A DNA stretch of 64,000 bases from Pseudomonadales bacterium. GTDB lineage: Bacteria > Pseudomonadota > Gammaproteobacteria > Pseudomonadales > Ketobacteraceae. Positions within the stretch are counted from its first letter, which is position 1. Each line of letters starts with the position of its first letter. Below the pieces are notes generated by a model, which was not told where the DNA came from, did no database searches, and worked only from the letters and a program-made list of their open reading frames with translations. Shown in pieces: positions 53,513-63,783 of this stretch. The translations under genes were made by a program, and so were the position numbers. Location: positions 124,001 to 188,000 of the forward strand of contig PAPM01000011.1 of NCBI GenBank assembly GCA_002708905.1. Reading direction: 5' to 3'.

Positions 53513-56323
53513 TTAGTGCGCCACCATATCCCGGTTTTGCTCGCACCAGTTGATCACGCGATCCACTTCATTTAATAGTGTGTTGGTGAGAATCTTAACG
53601 GCCTCGAACTTTTCCAGTTTCAGATTTTCTTCCAGCGCCTGGGAAGCTTCTTGCAGGTAGGGCACACCGGTATAACGGGTGGCGCCGTGCAGTTTGTGCA
53701 CCACTTCCTGCAGGGTTTCATAGTCCTCGTCCTCCAGCAAAACCCGGATGGTATCCTTGTCCTTTTGCAGGGAGTTGAACAACATTTCCAGCATTTCTTC
53801 TGCCAGATCTTCCTTGTTGTTGGCCAGTTTTAGCCCCAAAACCATATCAACCGGTTCATCGGCGGCTCGCTCTGTGTGTATTTCAGATTCCAGCTCTTCC
53901 TCCGCTTGCAGGTTAACACCGGTCCACTTGTGGATGATGTGCATCAGCTGAGCTTCGTTGATGGGTTTGGTAACGTAATCATCCATACCGGAATTAAGGA
54001 GTGCATGTTTTTCGCTGGCCAGTGCGTGGGCGGTGACAGCAATGATGGGGGTATGAGTATCGCGGGCTTCCATGGCGCGGATGCGCCGAGCGGTTTCAAC
54101 ACCATCCATCACCGGCATCTGAATATCCATCAATACCAGATCAAAAGTGCGTTGCTCCATTTGTTGCAAGGCTTTGATACCGCTGTCACAGGATGTCACC
54201 GAAACCTTCAGATCCTCCAGTAGCGCGCACAATAGTTTCAGGTTGGCCGGGTTGTCGTCGACGGCAATAATGTTAAGGTCAGATGCTGTCAGGGTTGCCA
54301 GCGGCTCCGGAGAGCTGGAGGTATCCTTCGATCCAGTTTCAAAAGCGTCCGACTCCAGCAGGTTGCCCAACACCTCATAGGCTTTCTGCTGGCACAGTGG
54401 TTTGGTGATCAACGGTAATTGCTCGCCGTCCAGGAGTTCAGCCAGTGTGGTCTGGTCGGCCGGGTTGCCGTGGAGCACGATGGGAATCCGGTGGTGATTC
54501 AGTTTGCACAGTTGGGTAACGTCGGTGTATTGCGGTTTTTGGGCGTTAACCCCCAGGATCACGGCCTGCGGAAGCACGCTGTCGGTGGAGCGGAGCAGGT
54601 TGGTGAGCGCCCCGATATCAGAGTACTCAATCACTTCAATCTTGCGTTTCTGCAGGGAGTTGCGCAGGTTGGCCCGGACCGTGGCGTTGGCGTCACAGAT
54701 GGCGATCTTGCAGCTTTGGTTGATGATCAGCGGCACGTAGGATGCGTCTTTGTTATGCACCTTGGCACGGAACGTAAACCAGAAAGTGGAACCCTGGCCC
54801 GGTTCGCTTTCCAGCCCGATTTCGCCGCGCATCTGTTCCACCAGATGTTTGGAAATCACCAGGCCCAGACCGGTGCCGCCAAAACGGCGGGCAGTGGTGG
54901 TGTCTGCCTGGCGGAAAGCACTGAACAGGGCCCGTTGCTGCTCCTTGGTGAGGCCAATCCCGGTATCAGAGACGGTGACTTTGATGGTGGCCATGTCATA
55001 TTTCTGGTCATCCAGCATCACCCGGATCACCACTTCACCGTGCTCGGTAAACTTGATGGCATTGTTCACCAGATTGGTGAGGATCTGTTTCAAACGCAGC
55101 GGATCGCCGATCACACCGGTTGGTACATCGGAATAGAACAGGCTGACCTGCTCCAGATGCTTTTCATAGGCCAGCGGTGCCAGCATGGTCAGCACGTCCT
55201 CGACGACTTCCTGGAAGTTCAGGGGAATCTGGTCCAGAACCAGCTTGCCTGCTTCAATCTTGGAGAAGTCCAGAATGTCATTGATGATGGACAGCAGGCT
55301 TTCCGATGACTTCTGGATGGTGTCGAGATAGTCCCGTTGGGTAAGGGAAATATCACTTTTCAGCAGCAGGTTGGTGAAACCGATGATCCCGTTCAGGGGA
55401 GTGCGGATTTCATGGGACATATTGGCCAGAAATTCGGACTTGATGCGGCTGGCCTCCAGTGCTTCTTTTCTGGCCAGGTCCAGTTCGATGTTCTGGATTT
55501 CGATGGTTTCCAGGGTTTCCCGCAAATCCTCGGTGGCCTGGTCAACGTTCTGTTGCAGTTCCTGCTGGCCTTCAAGGATCGAGGAACCCAGTTGATTCAG
55601 CGCAGACTGCAGTGCGCGCAGTTCGCCGTAGGCGTCCTCCTTCAGTCGAACCTCGAGGTCACCGTTGCCCATTTCCGTGAGCGCGTTGTTGATGCCTTCC
55701 ACCACCCTGCCAATGCCGTTGGCGAAGCGAATGGCCACAGCACCGCTGACGGCCAGGGCCAGGATCAGTAGCAGCACGGTGTAAAGCAGGCTGCGGTATT
55801 TCGCGATCACCAGGTTGGAGCGATCGATCTCCACCTCCAGCCAACCGGCATTCTCTTCCCCGCCGGCCAGTGGATGATAGGACGAGGCCGGGAAGATGGG
55901 ATGGATAACCCGCAGGGTGGTGTCGGTCAGGCGCCCGGTGGCGTGTTTGATGTCGGGGTCAGGCAGAAGGGGGATTCCCTCCGGAAGGGGGCGCATCTTG
56001 GGGCCGGCCCGGGTGATCAGGGTTCCGTCCACTTCATGAATGGCCACGGAGCGGACGTTGTCTTCCTCCAGAATCCGCTGGGCATAGAAGGGCAGGGTAT
56101 GGCCCTGGCGCTGGGTCATGCTCTCGAAAATGCCATGGGAGAAGGAGGCCGCGATCATTTCTCCCTGATCCAGCAGGGACTCGTCCAACTCCTGGAAACG
56201 CTGCAGGGTGAACAGGCTGGCGAGCACCAGACCAATCACCAGAACCGGTACCAGGCTTATGGTCAGGGCACGGGAGCGTAAGCCCATACCTTTCAATAAG
56301 TTAAATCGTTCTGTTAGCTTCAC
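53513..56323 (-). CDS. gacS: Tripartite hybrid sensor kinase GacS/BarA
   Basis: 936-aa global regulatory kinase. It has two membrane helices (about 17-38 and 175-198) around a periplasmic domain, then HAMP, a coiled coil, HisKA with H304 ([11 protein letters not shown]), HATPase (RFGGTGLGLVIS), a receiver-like region that has lost its acceptor Asp (VILGVNAQKP), a receiver with D733 (MDIQMPVMDG), and a C-terminal Hpt domain with H876 in VVHKLHGATRYTG. In Pseudomonas GacS phosphorylates GacA, which drives Rsm small RNAs. The start is a GTG; an ATG 12 codons later (GMGLRSR) is a possible alternative. Synteny with cysM-rlmD-relA-mazG supports gacS. Confidence 0.93.
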   Translation of the reverse strand: MKLTERFNLLKGMGLRSRALTISLVPVLVIGLVLASLFTLQRFQELDESLLDQGEMIAASFSHGIFESMTQRQGHTLPFYAQRILEEDNVRSVAIHEVDGTLITRAGPKMRPLPEGIPLLPDPDIKHATGRLTDTTLRVIHPIFPASSYHPLAGGEENAGWLEVEIDRSNLVIAKYRSLLYTVLLLILALAVSGAVAIRFANGIGRVVEGINNALTEMGNGDLEVRLKEDAYGELRALQSALNQLGSSILEGQQELQQNVDQATEDLRETLETIEIQNIELDLARKEALEASRIKSEFLANMSHEIRTPLNGIIGFTNLLLKSDISLTQRDYLDTIQKSSESLLSIINDILDFSKIEAGKLVLDQIPLNFQEVVEDVLTMLAPLAYEKHLEQVSLFYSDVPTGVIGDPLRLKQILTNLVNNAIKFTEHGEVVIRVMLDDQKYDMATIKVTVSDTGIGLTKEQQRALFSAFRQADTTTARRFGGTGLGLVISKHLVEQMRGEIGLESEPGQGSTFWFTFRAKVHNKDASYVPLIINQSCKIAICDANATVRANLRNSLQKRKIEVIEYSDIGALTNLLRSTDSVLPQAVILGVNAQKPQYTDVTQLCKLNHHRIPIVLHGNPADQTTLAELLDGEQLPLITKPLCQQKAYEVLGNLLESDAFETGSKDTSSSPEPLATLTASDLNIIAVDDNPANLKLLCALLEDLKVSVTSCDSGIKALQQMEQRTFDLVLMDIQMPVMDGVETARRIRAMEARDTHTPIIAVTAHALASEKHALLNSGMDDYVTKPINEAQLMHIIHKWTGVNLQAEEELESEIHTERAADEPVDMVLGLKLANNKEDLAEEMLEMLFNSLQKDKDTIRVLLEDEDYETLQEVVHKLHGATRYTGVPYLQEASQALEENLKLEKFEAVKILTNTLLNEVDRVINWCEQNRDMVAH

Positions 56324-56512
56324 GTGGTTCGACCGATGGCTTTTTATTCAGTATAGCCATCTTCTCCTTATAAAATCCCTGTCAATCCCTATGCCGCCAC
56401 CCCTCAAATTCGCGGTTGGTGGGGCCGTAATAAAAAAGCAGTAATGTTATGCGTCCGGCACCCGTGCAGGGTACAATAAGGCCCCGTTTATACAAAACAG
56501 TTAATCGGAACA

Positions 56513-57406
56513 ATGCATTATCCCACGATTGAAGACTTTGTAGGAAATACGCCGCTGGTGCGTTTGCAGCGCCTGCCGGGGGACACCAGCAATACCATTT
56601 TGGTGAAGCTGGAGGGGAATAATCCCGCCGGATCGGTTAAGGATCGACCTGCACTGAGTATGATCCAGCATGCCGAGCAGCGGGGGTTGATCAAGCCCGG
56701 TGACACCCTGATCGAGGCGACCAGCGGGAATACCGGGATAGCTCTGGCCATGGCGGCCGCTATCAAGGGCTATCGGATGGTCCTCATCATGCCCGACAAT
56801 ATGAGTGCTGAGCGTCGTGCCGCCATGTCTGCCTATGGTGCGGAGCTGATTCTGGTGTCCAAAGAACAGAGTATGGAAGGCGCCCGCGACCTGGCGGACC
56901 AGATGCAGCGGGAGGGCAAAGGCCTGGTTTTGGACCAGTTCTCCAACCAGGACAACCCCCAGGCCCACTACGAGGGTACCGGTCCGGAAATCTGGCGGGA
57001 TACCCGGGGCACCATTACCCATTTTGTCAGTTCCATGGGAACCACCGGCACTATCATGGGTACCTCCCGTTACCTCAAGGAGATGAATCCGGAGATCCAA
57101 ATTGTAGGTTTACAACCGCGGGAAGGGGCTTCTATTCCCGGCATTCGCCGTTGGCCCAAAGAATACCTGCCCAGCATTTTCGATGCTTCCCGGGTGGATC
57201 AGGTGATTGATGTCGCGCAGAAGGATGCTGAGGTGACCATGCGTCGCCTGGCCAGTGAGGAGGGGATATTCTGTGGTGTCTCATCTGGTGGTGCAGTTGC
57301 GGGGGCTCTGCAGCTCTCCAGCCAATTGGAAAATGCCGTCATCGTGGCCATTGTCTGCGATCGCGGAGATCGCTACCTATCCACAGGCGTGTTCGACCCG
57401 GCCTGA
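56513..57406 (+). CDS. cysM: Cysteine synthase B
   Basis: 297-aa PLP enzyme making cysteine from O-acetylserine and sulfide or thiosulfate. The PLP lysine is K43 in NNPAGSVKDRPAL. ATSGNTGIALAMAAAIKGY is the substrate loop and the SSMGTTGTIMGTSRYLKE block binds PLP phosphate. The RxxEGxxIPGIRRWP-like segment (REGASIPGIRRWPKEYLP) is typical of CysM rather than CysK. A TACAAT at 56472-56477 may be its -10. The exonuclease gene begins 3 bp after its stop. Confidence 0.95.
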   Translation: MHYPTIEDFVGNTPLVRLQRLPGDTSNTILVKLEGNNPAGSVKDRPALSMIQHAEQRGLIKPGDTLIEATSGNTGIALAMAAAIKGYRMVLIMPDNMSAERRAAMSAYGAELILVSKEQSMEGARDLADQMQREGKGLVLDQFSNQDNPQAHYEGTGPEIWRDTRGTITHFVSSMGTTGTIMGTSRYLKEMNPEIQIVGLQPREGASIPGIRRWPKEYLPSIFDASRVDQVIDVAQKDAEVTMRRLASEEGIFCGVSSGGAVAGALQLSSQLENAVIVAIVCDRGDRYLSTGVFDPA

Positions 57407-57408
57407 TC

Positions 57409-58257
57409 ATGAATGTACTCGTCTTTGATATAGAAACCGTTCCCGACGTTGCGGGCGGGCGCCGTTTGTTTGGCCTGGAAGGGTTGGATGACGCTGCTGC
57501 CGCACAAGCCATGTTCAACCTCCGACGTCAGGAAGCCGGCAACGATTTTTTGCGTCATCACTTGCAGCGCATCGTTGCCATATCGGCTGTGTTTCGATCC
57601 CGTGACCAGATTGCAGTCTGGAGTCTGGGGGATGAAAACGCGGATGAAAAAACCATCCTGGAGAAATTCTTCGCCATCATCGAACGCTATTCTCCCACCT
57701 TGGTGAGTTGGAACGGCTCCGGTTTTGATTTGCCGGTGTTGCACTATCGTGCGTTGGTGCACGGTGTTGCCAGCCCCCGCTATTGGAATCAGGGCAATGA
57801 AGACCGGGAGTTTAAATGGAATAACTATCTCAGCCGGTATCATGAACGCCATACCGACCTTATGGATTTGCTGGCACTCTATAATAACCGTGCCTTTGTG
57901 CCATTGGATCAGATGGCTGCTCTGTTGGGCTTCCCCGGCAAGATGGGCATGAGTGGCGCAAAGGTGTGGGAGGCGTTCCAGGCGGGGGACATCAAAGGGA
58001 TCCGTGACTATTGCGAGACAGACGTGCTCAATACATGGCTGGTCTATCTGCGTTTTCAACTGATTCGCGGTTACATCATGGACGAGGGATACCAGATGGA
58101 GCTGGATCTGGTGAAAGACTATTTACAGCGGGAAGCGCGTCCTCACTTCCAGGAATTTTTGCAACATTGGCAGGGTTCCGGCGTCACTGCCCGGGAAGCT
58201 GCATCCAACGAATCAGATGATGGTTCACATAACGGTTCACATAACAAAGGTAATTAA
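57409..58257 (+). CDS. PolB-like 3'-5' exonuclease domain protein
   Basis: 282 aa. It matches the predicted 3'-5' exonuclease family related to the proofreading domain of DNA polymerase B (DnaQ-like fold). Exo I is VFDIETVPD at the N-terminus, exo II lies near SWNGSGFDLPVLHYR, and exo III is seen in IRDYCETDVLNTWLVYLRF. No polymerase domain is attached. It lies between cysM and rlmD, the usual place in Pseudomonas. The role in repair or RNA turnover is not established. The C-terminal tail contains a short Ser/His/Asn-rich repeat (GSHNGSHN). Confidence 0.85.
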   Translation: MNVLVFDIETVPDVAGGRRLFGLEGLDDAAAAQAMFNLRRQEAGNDFLRHHLQRIVAISAVFRSRDQIAVWSLGDENADEKTILEKFFAIIERYSPTLVSWNGSGFDLPVLHYRALVHGVASPRYWNQGNEDREFKWNNYLSRYHERHTDLMDLLALYNNRAFVPLDQMAALLGFPGKMGMSGAKVWEAFQAGDIKGIRDYCETDVLNTWLVYLRFQLIRGYIMDEGYQMELDLVKDYLQREARPHFQEFLQHWQGSGVTAREAASNESDDGSHNGSHNKGN

Positions 58258-58270
58258 GGTTTAGCTGTAC

Positions 58271-59602
58271 ATGGCCAGAAGAAAACGCAAGCAGTCACTT
58301 CCCGTTGATCCGGTGAGTATTGAGATCACCGCTATGAGCCATGACGGCCGCGGCATTGGTCGTATTGAAGGCAAAACCACCTTCGTGGACAGTGCGTTGC
58401 CCGGCGAGACCGTGCGTTTCGTGTATACCCAAAAACGCGGCAAGTTTGATGAAGGGCGCACTGTCGAAGTGATTCAGGCGAGCTCTGACCGGGTTGAGCC
58501 CCGCTGTGCCCAAGCCAACATCTGCGGTGGCTGCAGTTTGCAGCACATGAGCCCCGATGCCCAGATCCAGATGAAGCAGGGTGTATTGCTGGAGCAGTTA
58601 CAGCACTTTGGTGCACTGCAACCGCAAGAAGTCCTGCCACCGCTAACCGGTCCCGTATACGGTTACCGGCGCAAAGCCCGCCTGGGTGTGAAGTTCGTAA
58701 TTAAGAAAGAATCGGTGCTGGTGGGTTTTCGGGAGAAACGCAACAGTTTTCTTGCTGAGATCGATCAATGCCATGTCTTGGCTGAAGAAGTAGGCTTGCG
58801 CTTTCCTGAACTCAAAGCGCTGATTATGTCTCTACAGGCCAAAAACTCGATTCCCCAGATTGAAGTGGCGAAAGGGGATGATGGTGTTGCCTTGATCGTG
58901 CGACACCTGGATGCCCTCAGCGAACAGGATCAGCTGGCGCTGCAAGCGTTCTGTGAACAGGCTGAGTTGCAACTTTATTTGCAGCCTGGCGGTAACGATA
59001 CTGTGCACAAGGTGTGGCCTGAGGGCGAGGCGCGCTTAAGCTATCGCTTGCCCCGGTTTGATTTGCAGATGAAATTCCACCCCACGGACTTTACCCAGGT
59101 TAATCAGGATATTAACCAAGACATGATTGCCACAGCTCTGGAATTCATGGATGTACAGTCTGATGAGCGAATTCTGGACCTGTTTTGTGGTTTGGGGAAC
59201 TTTACCCTGCCGTTGGCTACTAAGGCTGCTCAGGTCGTCGGGGTGGAAGGGGATGATGCCATGGTGGTGCGGGGGCGTGAAAACGCTGAATTCAATGGCT
59301 TGAATAACGTCACCTTTTATGGCGCTGATTTGACGAAACCCTTTGATGATCAGCCCTGGGCGCAGGGTGGTTTCGATAAGATTCTCATCGATCCTCCCCG
59401 CTCCGGCGCATTGGAGATCGTTGCTAAAATGACAGTCTTCAAACCGAAACGAATCGTCTATGTATCCTGTAATCCAGCGACTCTGGCCCGAGATGCCGGG
59501 GAGCTAAAAAAGCAGGGATACAAGCTGTTAAAAGCGGGTGTTATGGATATGTTTCCCCATACCACACATGTTGAATCCATCGCCGTATTTGAACCGGAAT
59601 AA
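58271..59602 (+). CDS. rlmD: 23S rRNA (uracil-1939-C5) methyltransferase
   Basis: 443-aa SAM- and [4Fe-4S]-dependent enzyme methylating U1939 of 23S rRNA. An N-terminal TRAM domain (about 15-75) is followed by the cluster-binding cysteines in [16 protein letters not shown]. The SAM motif is [15 protein letters not shown] and the catalytic cysteine is in [12 protein letters not shown]. Length is near E. coli RlmD (433 aa). It lies 13 bp after the exonuclease gene and 3 bp before relA. Confidence 0.95.
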   Translation: MARRKRKQSLPVDPVSIEITAMSHDGRGIGRIEGKTTFVDSALPGETVRFVYTQKRGKFDEGRTVEVIQASSDRVEPRCAQANICGGCSLQHMSPDAQIQMKQGVLLEQLQHFGALQPQEVLPPLTGPVYGYRRKARLGVKFVIKKESVLVGFREKRNSFLAEIDQCHVLAEEVGLRFPELKALIMSLQAKNSIPQIEVAKGDDGVALIVRHLDALSEQDQLALQAFCEQAELQLYLQPGGNDTVHKVWPEGEARLSYRLPRFDLQMKFHPTDFTQVNQDINQDMIATALEFMDVQSDERILDLFCGLGNFTLPLATKAAQVVGVEGDDAMVVRGRENAEFNGLNNVTFYGADLTKPFDDQPWAQGGFDKILIDPPRSGALEIVAKMTVFKPKRIVYVSCNPATLARDAGELKKQGYKLLKAGVMDMFPHTTHVESIAVFEPE

Positions 59603-59605
59603 ATT

Positions 59606-61882
59606 ATGGTAACGGTGCGCAACCAGCAGGTAATTCGAGAAGACGGCAGCGTTGATCTGGATGCCTGGATCAGCCGTCTGAAGGACAAGGTGGAGATCAG
59701 CGATGAAGCTGGTTTGCGCGAGGTGGCGCTGTATGCCCAGGAGTTGGAGAACGCAGCCGTCGCCCGGGATGATGCCAAGTGGGAAAGCAGCAACAGTTTT
59801 CATACCGGGTTGGAAATCGCGGAAATCCTGGCGGAATTGCATCTGGATACGGACGCGTTGAAGGCCGCCGTTATTTATCGGGCCGTGCGGGAAGGCAAGG
59901 CTTCGCTTGGCAATGTGAGCAAGCGAACAGGTGGCGATATCGCCAAACTGATCGAGGGCGTGCTACGCATGGCAGCCATCAGCGCGGTGATGAATCCTGA
60001 GAATGCGGTGGTACTGGGGCAGGCAACCGACCAGCTGGATAACCTGCGTAAAATGCTGGTGGCCATGGTGGATGACGTCCGGGTGGCACTGATCAAATTG
60101 GCGGAGCGTACCTGTGCCATCCGGGCGGTAAAGAATGCACCGGAAGAACGTAAGCAGAAGGTAGCCCGCGAAGTATTTGATATCTACGCACCCCTGGCCC
60201 ATCGTCTGGGCATTGGTCATTTGAAATGGGAGCTGGAAGATCTTTCTTTCCGTTATCTGCAGCCCGATGCTTATATGCGCATCGCAAAGCTGCTGGATGA
60301 GAAGCGACTGGATCGCGACGAATATATTCGCCGGGTGGTGGATCAGTTGCACAGTGCGCTGGCCCGAGTTGGGGTCGAGTCCGATATCAGTGGTCGGGCT
60401 AAACACATCTACAGTATCTGGCGCAAAATGAAACGCAAGAATATCGACTTCTACCAGGTTTATGATATTCGAGCGGTGCGTGTGTTGGTGCCGGACATTC
60501 GGGATTGCTACGCGGCTCTGGGGGTGGTCCATAACATCTGGCAGCACATTCCCCGGGAGTTTGATGATTACATTGCCACCCCTAAGGAAAATGGCTATCG
60601 CTCGCTGCATACTGCTGTTTTGGGACCGGAAGGCAAAGTGTTGGAGGTGCAGATCCGCACCCATGACATGCATGATGAAGCCGAACTGGGTGTGTGTGCG
60701 CACTGGCGTTATAAGGAAGGCAGTACCGGAAAAAGTGATAGCTATGACGGCAAAATTGCCTGGTTGCGTCAGGTCTTGGAGTGGCAGGAAGAATTGGGCG
60801 ACAGTGCGGTCAGCAATGTGTTGTCGCAATTCAGTGAAGACATCATTGACGAGCGGGTTTATGTGTTCACCCCCGAAGGGCATGTGGTGGACCTGGCGCA
60901 AGGTGCAACTCCACTGGATTTCGCTTATCACATTCACACTGAGGTTGGGCACCGTTGCCGGGGCGCAAAGGTCAACGGCCGTATTGTGCCACTGAATTAT
61001 CAATTGCGAACCGGTGAACAGGTTGAAGTGTTGAAAGGCAATGAATCCCGCCCCAGTCGTGATTGGTTGCAGCCTACATTGGGCTTCCTGGGAACCAACC
61101 GGGCCCGGGCCAAGGTAGTCCATTGGTTCAAGCTGCAGGATCGCGATCGCAATATCGAAGGTGGCCGCGAGTTACTGGATAAGGAATTCAAACGCCTGGA
61201 TGTGGGCAAGCTGAACCTGGATCGGGTGGCACAATCCCTTAACCTGAAAACCGCCGATGATATTTACGCCGCAGTCGGTGCCGGTGATCTGCGTGTCAGT
61301 CAGGTGCTGAACAGCATTCAGGAGCTTGGCAGCGAAACCGGGCGCCAGCAGGAGCTGCTGCCTCTTGATATTCGCAAACCCAAAGTCAACCCTATTACTT
61401 CTGAGTTCAGCATCAATGGCGTGGATAATTTGATGACGTCCATCGCCGGTTGCTGCAAACCTGTTCCCGGTGATGAAGTGGTTGGCTATATCTCCGTTGG
61501 CCGTGGTGTCACAGTGCACCGCAAACATTGCAAGGAATTGCAGCGCCTGATGGAAATCCACGGCGATCGGGTGGTGGATGTGACTTGGTCTGCGGAGGCA
61601 GGCCGCACATATCCGGTGGAAGTGTTCATCAAGGCCTATGACCGCCAGGGATTGTTGCGTGACATTACCCAGGTTTTAGCCCATGAACGGGTAAACGTGA
61701 CGGCGATCAATACCAAGTCAAATCCGACCGATAATACTGCAACCATGCAGGTTACGATGGACATTAACAGTTTGGCAGGGTTGGGGGATGTGCTCGGGCG
61801 CATCAATCAGCTTTCCAATGTGATCGAGGTGCGGCGTTCGCACCAAGGGCCGGGTAGTAGTGATGAGCAATCTCGACATTGA
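59606..61882 (+). CDS. relA: GTP pyrophosphokinase RelA
   Basis: 758-aa ribosome-associated (p)ppGpp synthetase activated by uncharged tRNA in amino acid starvation. The HD hydrolase region is degenerate (AVIYRAVREGKAS in place of the HDVVED motif of SpoT), so it should be synthetase-only. The synthetase domain has YDIRAVRVLVPDIRDCY and the acidic EFDD motif typical of monofunctional RelA. TGS, zinc-finger (CCKPVPGDEVVGY) and C-terminal ACT domains follow. It overlaps mazG by 20 nt. Confidence 0.96.
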   Translation: MVTVRNQQVIREDGSVDLDAWISRLKDKVEISDEAGLREVALYAQELENAAVARDDAKWESSNSFHTGLEIAEILAELHLDTDALKAAVIYRAVREGKASLGNVSKRTGGDIAKLIEGVLRMAAISAVMNPENAVVLGQATDQLDNLRKMLVAMVDDVRVALIKLAERTCAIRAVKNAPEERKQKVAREVFDIYAPLAHRLGIGHLKWELEDLSFRYLQPDAYMRIAKLLDEKRLDRDEYIRRVVDQLHSALARVGVESDISGRAKHIYSIWRKMKRKNIDFYQVYDIRAVRVLVPDIRDCYAALGVVHNIWQHIPREFDDYIATPKENGYRSLHTAVLGPEGKVLEVQIRTHDMHDEAELGVCAHWRYKEGSTGKSDSYDGKIAWLRQVLEWQEELGDSAVSNVLSQFSEDIIDERVYVFTPEGHVVDLAQGATPLDFAYHIHTEVGHRCRGAKVNGRIVPLNYQLRTGEQVEVLKGNESRPSRDWLQPTLGFLGTNRARAKVVHWFKLQDRDRNIEGGRELLDKEFKRLDVGKLNLDRVAQSLNLKTADDIYAAVGAGDLRVSQVLNSIQELGSETGRQQELLPLDIRKPKVNPITSEFSINGVDNLMTSIAGCCKPVPGDEVVGYISVGRGVTVHRKHCKELQRLMEIHGDRVVDVTWSAEAGRTYPVEVFIKAYDRQGLLRDITQVLAHERVNVTAINTKSNPTDNTATMQVTMDINSLAGLGDVLGRINQLSNVIEVRRSHQGPGSSDEQSRH

Positions 61883-62741
61883 TCTCAGCACCGCCACCCC
61901 GTTGGAACGGATTCGCTATTTGATGGCGCGTTTGCGTGAGCCCGAAGTCGGCTGCCCTTGGGATCTGAAGCAGACCTATAGCACCATCGCGCCGTTCACC
62001 ATTGAAGAAGCCTATGAAGTGGCGGACACCATCGCCAGGGGCGATTTTGAGCACCTGAGGGAAGAGTTGGGCGACTTGTTTTTTCAGGTGGTGTTCTACA
62101 GCCAGATGGCCGAAGAAGAAGGGCGTTTCCATTTCGATGAAGTCCTGGCGGAGCTGGAAGCAAAACTGGTCCGGCGTCACCCCCATGTGTTTCCGGAAGG
62201 TACCCTGCAAAGCCGTATTGAACCTGGGCAACAAATTTCTGAACAGACCATTAAATTCAACTGGGATGCCATCAAGCAGCAGGAGAAGGCAGAGAAAAAG
62301 CAATTAGGCGAATCCATTTTGGATACCATGCCCGGCGGTATGTCGCCACTGAAACGGGCCCATAAGCTACAGAGTGTGGTGGCGAAAAAAGGGTTCGATT
62401 GGCAAGACCCCACACTTGTTATGGCCAAACTGGAAGAGGAAATCGGCGAGCTGGGTGCAGAGGTGTATGGTAAGGCGCCTACCGAATTGATTGCTGATGA
62501 ACTGGGTGATCTGATGTTCTGCTGTGTCAACCTTGCGCGCCATTACAAACTGGACCCGGAAATGGTTATGGTCAAAGCCAATCAGAAATTTGAACGGCGT
62601 TTCCGTACCCTGGAGCGCGCCCTCAAGGATCAGGGTGTATCATTGGATGAAGCCAGCCTGGAACAGATGGAGCAGGAATGGCAACGAGCGAAGTTGGCGC
62701 AGCCAGAAGAGGTGACCCCAGAGGGTAATGGCAATGACTAA
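61863..62741 (+). CDS. mazG: Nucleoside triphosphate pyrophosphohydrolase MazG
   Basis: 292 aa from ATG 61863 (GTG 61860 just before is possible). It hydrolyses NTPs and dNTPs to monophosphates, limiting mutagenic nucleotides and, in E. coli, modulating ppGpp. Two MazG domains are present. The N-terminal one has [20 protein letters not shown] and [19 protein letters not shown]; the C-terminal one has [15 protein letters not shown] and [16 protein letters not shown]. Coupling with relA is conserved across gammaproteobacteria. Confidence 0.95.
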   Translation: MSNLDIDLSTATPLERIRYLMARLREPEVGCPWDLKQTYSTIAPFTIEEAYEVADTIARGDFEHLREELGDLFFQVVFYSQMAEEEGRFHFDEVLAELEAKLVRRHPHVFPEGTLQSRIEPGQQISEQTIKFNWDAIKQQEKAEKKQLGESILDTMPGGMSPLKRAHKLQSVVAKKGFDWQDPTLVMAKLEEEIGELGAEVYGKAPTELIADELGDLMFCCVNLARHYKLDPEMVMVKANQKFERRFRTLERALKDQGVSLDEASLEQMEQEWQRAKLAQPEEVTPEGNGND

Positions 62742-63720
62742 TCTGGTGGACAAATTCGGACGCAAGGTGAACTATCTGCGAATTTCGGTGACGGATCGTT
62801 GCGATTTTCGTTGCGTCTATTGCATGGCAGAGGAAATGACCTTCCTGCCGCGTACCCAGATTCTCTCGCTGGAAGAAATTCATCGTATTGCCAATGCCTT
62901 TGTTGATCTGGGTGTGAAGAAGATCCGTCTTACCGGTGGTGAACCCCTTATCCGACGCAATGTGATTACGCTTATTGAGAAGCTGGGGCAGATGCCCATG
63001 CTGGATCAGTTGGTGATGACCACAAACGGATCGCAGTTGGAAAAATCTGCGCCGCTTCTGAAGCAGGCTGGAGTAAAACGCATCAATATCAGCCTGGATA
63101 GCCTGGATCCTGAACGGTTTCGAAATCTGACCCGAACCGGTGATTTGTCCCAGGTCTTGAACGGCATTGATGCGGCGCTGGGGCAGGGCTTTGATAGCGT
63201 CAAAATCAACGCTGTCATACTGAAGGGGCGCAATGATGATGAAATTCTGCCGTTGATCGATTTCGCTCGTGCTAAAGGAACGGACATTACATTCATAGAA
63301 GAGATGCCGCTGGGGAATATCTCCGAACACCAGCGGGATGAGTGTTTCATGTCTTCAGAAGCCGTGCGGGAAGTGATTAGCAGCCGTTATGCTCTGAACC
63401 CCATCACTCACTCCAGTGGTGGCCCGGCCCGCTACTATCGGTTTGAGGACAGTGCCAGCAAGGTGGGGTTTATCTCACCCCATAGCCATAATTTTTGCGG
63501 CGACTGCAACCGCGTGCGTTTAACGGCAGAAGGCCGTCTCTTGTTGTGTCTGGGCAACGAACATTCCGTCGATTTGCGAGCGGTGGTGCGATCCACTGAT
63601 GACGATGCTGTTCTTCGGCAAGCTATTGTCGATGCCATGGGGTTGAAGCCGGAACAGCATTATTTTGATTTGCAGGATGAGCCCCAGATCGTTCGCTTTA
63701 TGAATATGACCGGCGGTTGA
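62728..63720 (+). CDS. moaA: GTP 3',8-cyclase MoaA
   Basis: 330-aa radical SAM enzyme that starts molybdenum cofactor synthesis from GTP. The N-terminal cluster motif is CDFRCVYC, the C-terminal cluster is in [20 protein letters not shown], and the chain ends in the required Gly-Gly. The start is ATG 62728; ATG 62734 has a better spaced GAGGG and would remove two residues. It overlaps mazG by 14 nt and precedes moaB. Confidence 0.95.
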   Translation: MAMTNLVDKFGRKVNYLRISVTDRCDFRCVYCMAEEMTFLPRTQILSLEEIHRIANAFVDLGVKKIRLTGGEPLIRRNVITLIEKLGQMPMLDQLVMTTNGSQLEKSAPLLKQAGVKRINISLDSLDPERFRNLTRTGDLSQVLNGIDAALGQGFDSVKINAVILKGRNDDEILPLIDFARAKGTDITFIEEMPLGNISEHQRDECFMSSEAVREVISSRYALNPITHSSGGPARYYRFEDSASKVGFISPHSHNFCGDCNRVRLTAEGRLLLCLGNEHSVDLRAVVRSTDDDAVLRQAIVDAMGLKPEQHYFDLQDEPQIVRFMNMTGG

Positions 63721-63783
63721 ACTCGTTGAGAACGGAAGGTTCGGCCCGCTGGTATTAAATTAATTGATATTAGGAACCAAACC

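Noticed and set aside
54419-55309. Open frame of 296 codons on + opposite gacS
   Set aside because: Shadow of the kinase gene; no independent coding evidence.
59963-61123. Long open frame (386 codons) on - opposite relA
   Set aside because: Antisense to conserved RelA domains and without recognisable motifs or start signals.
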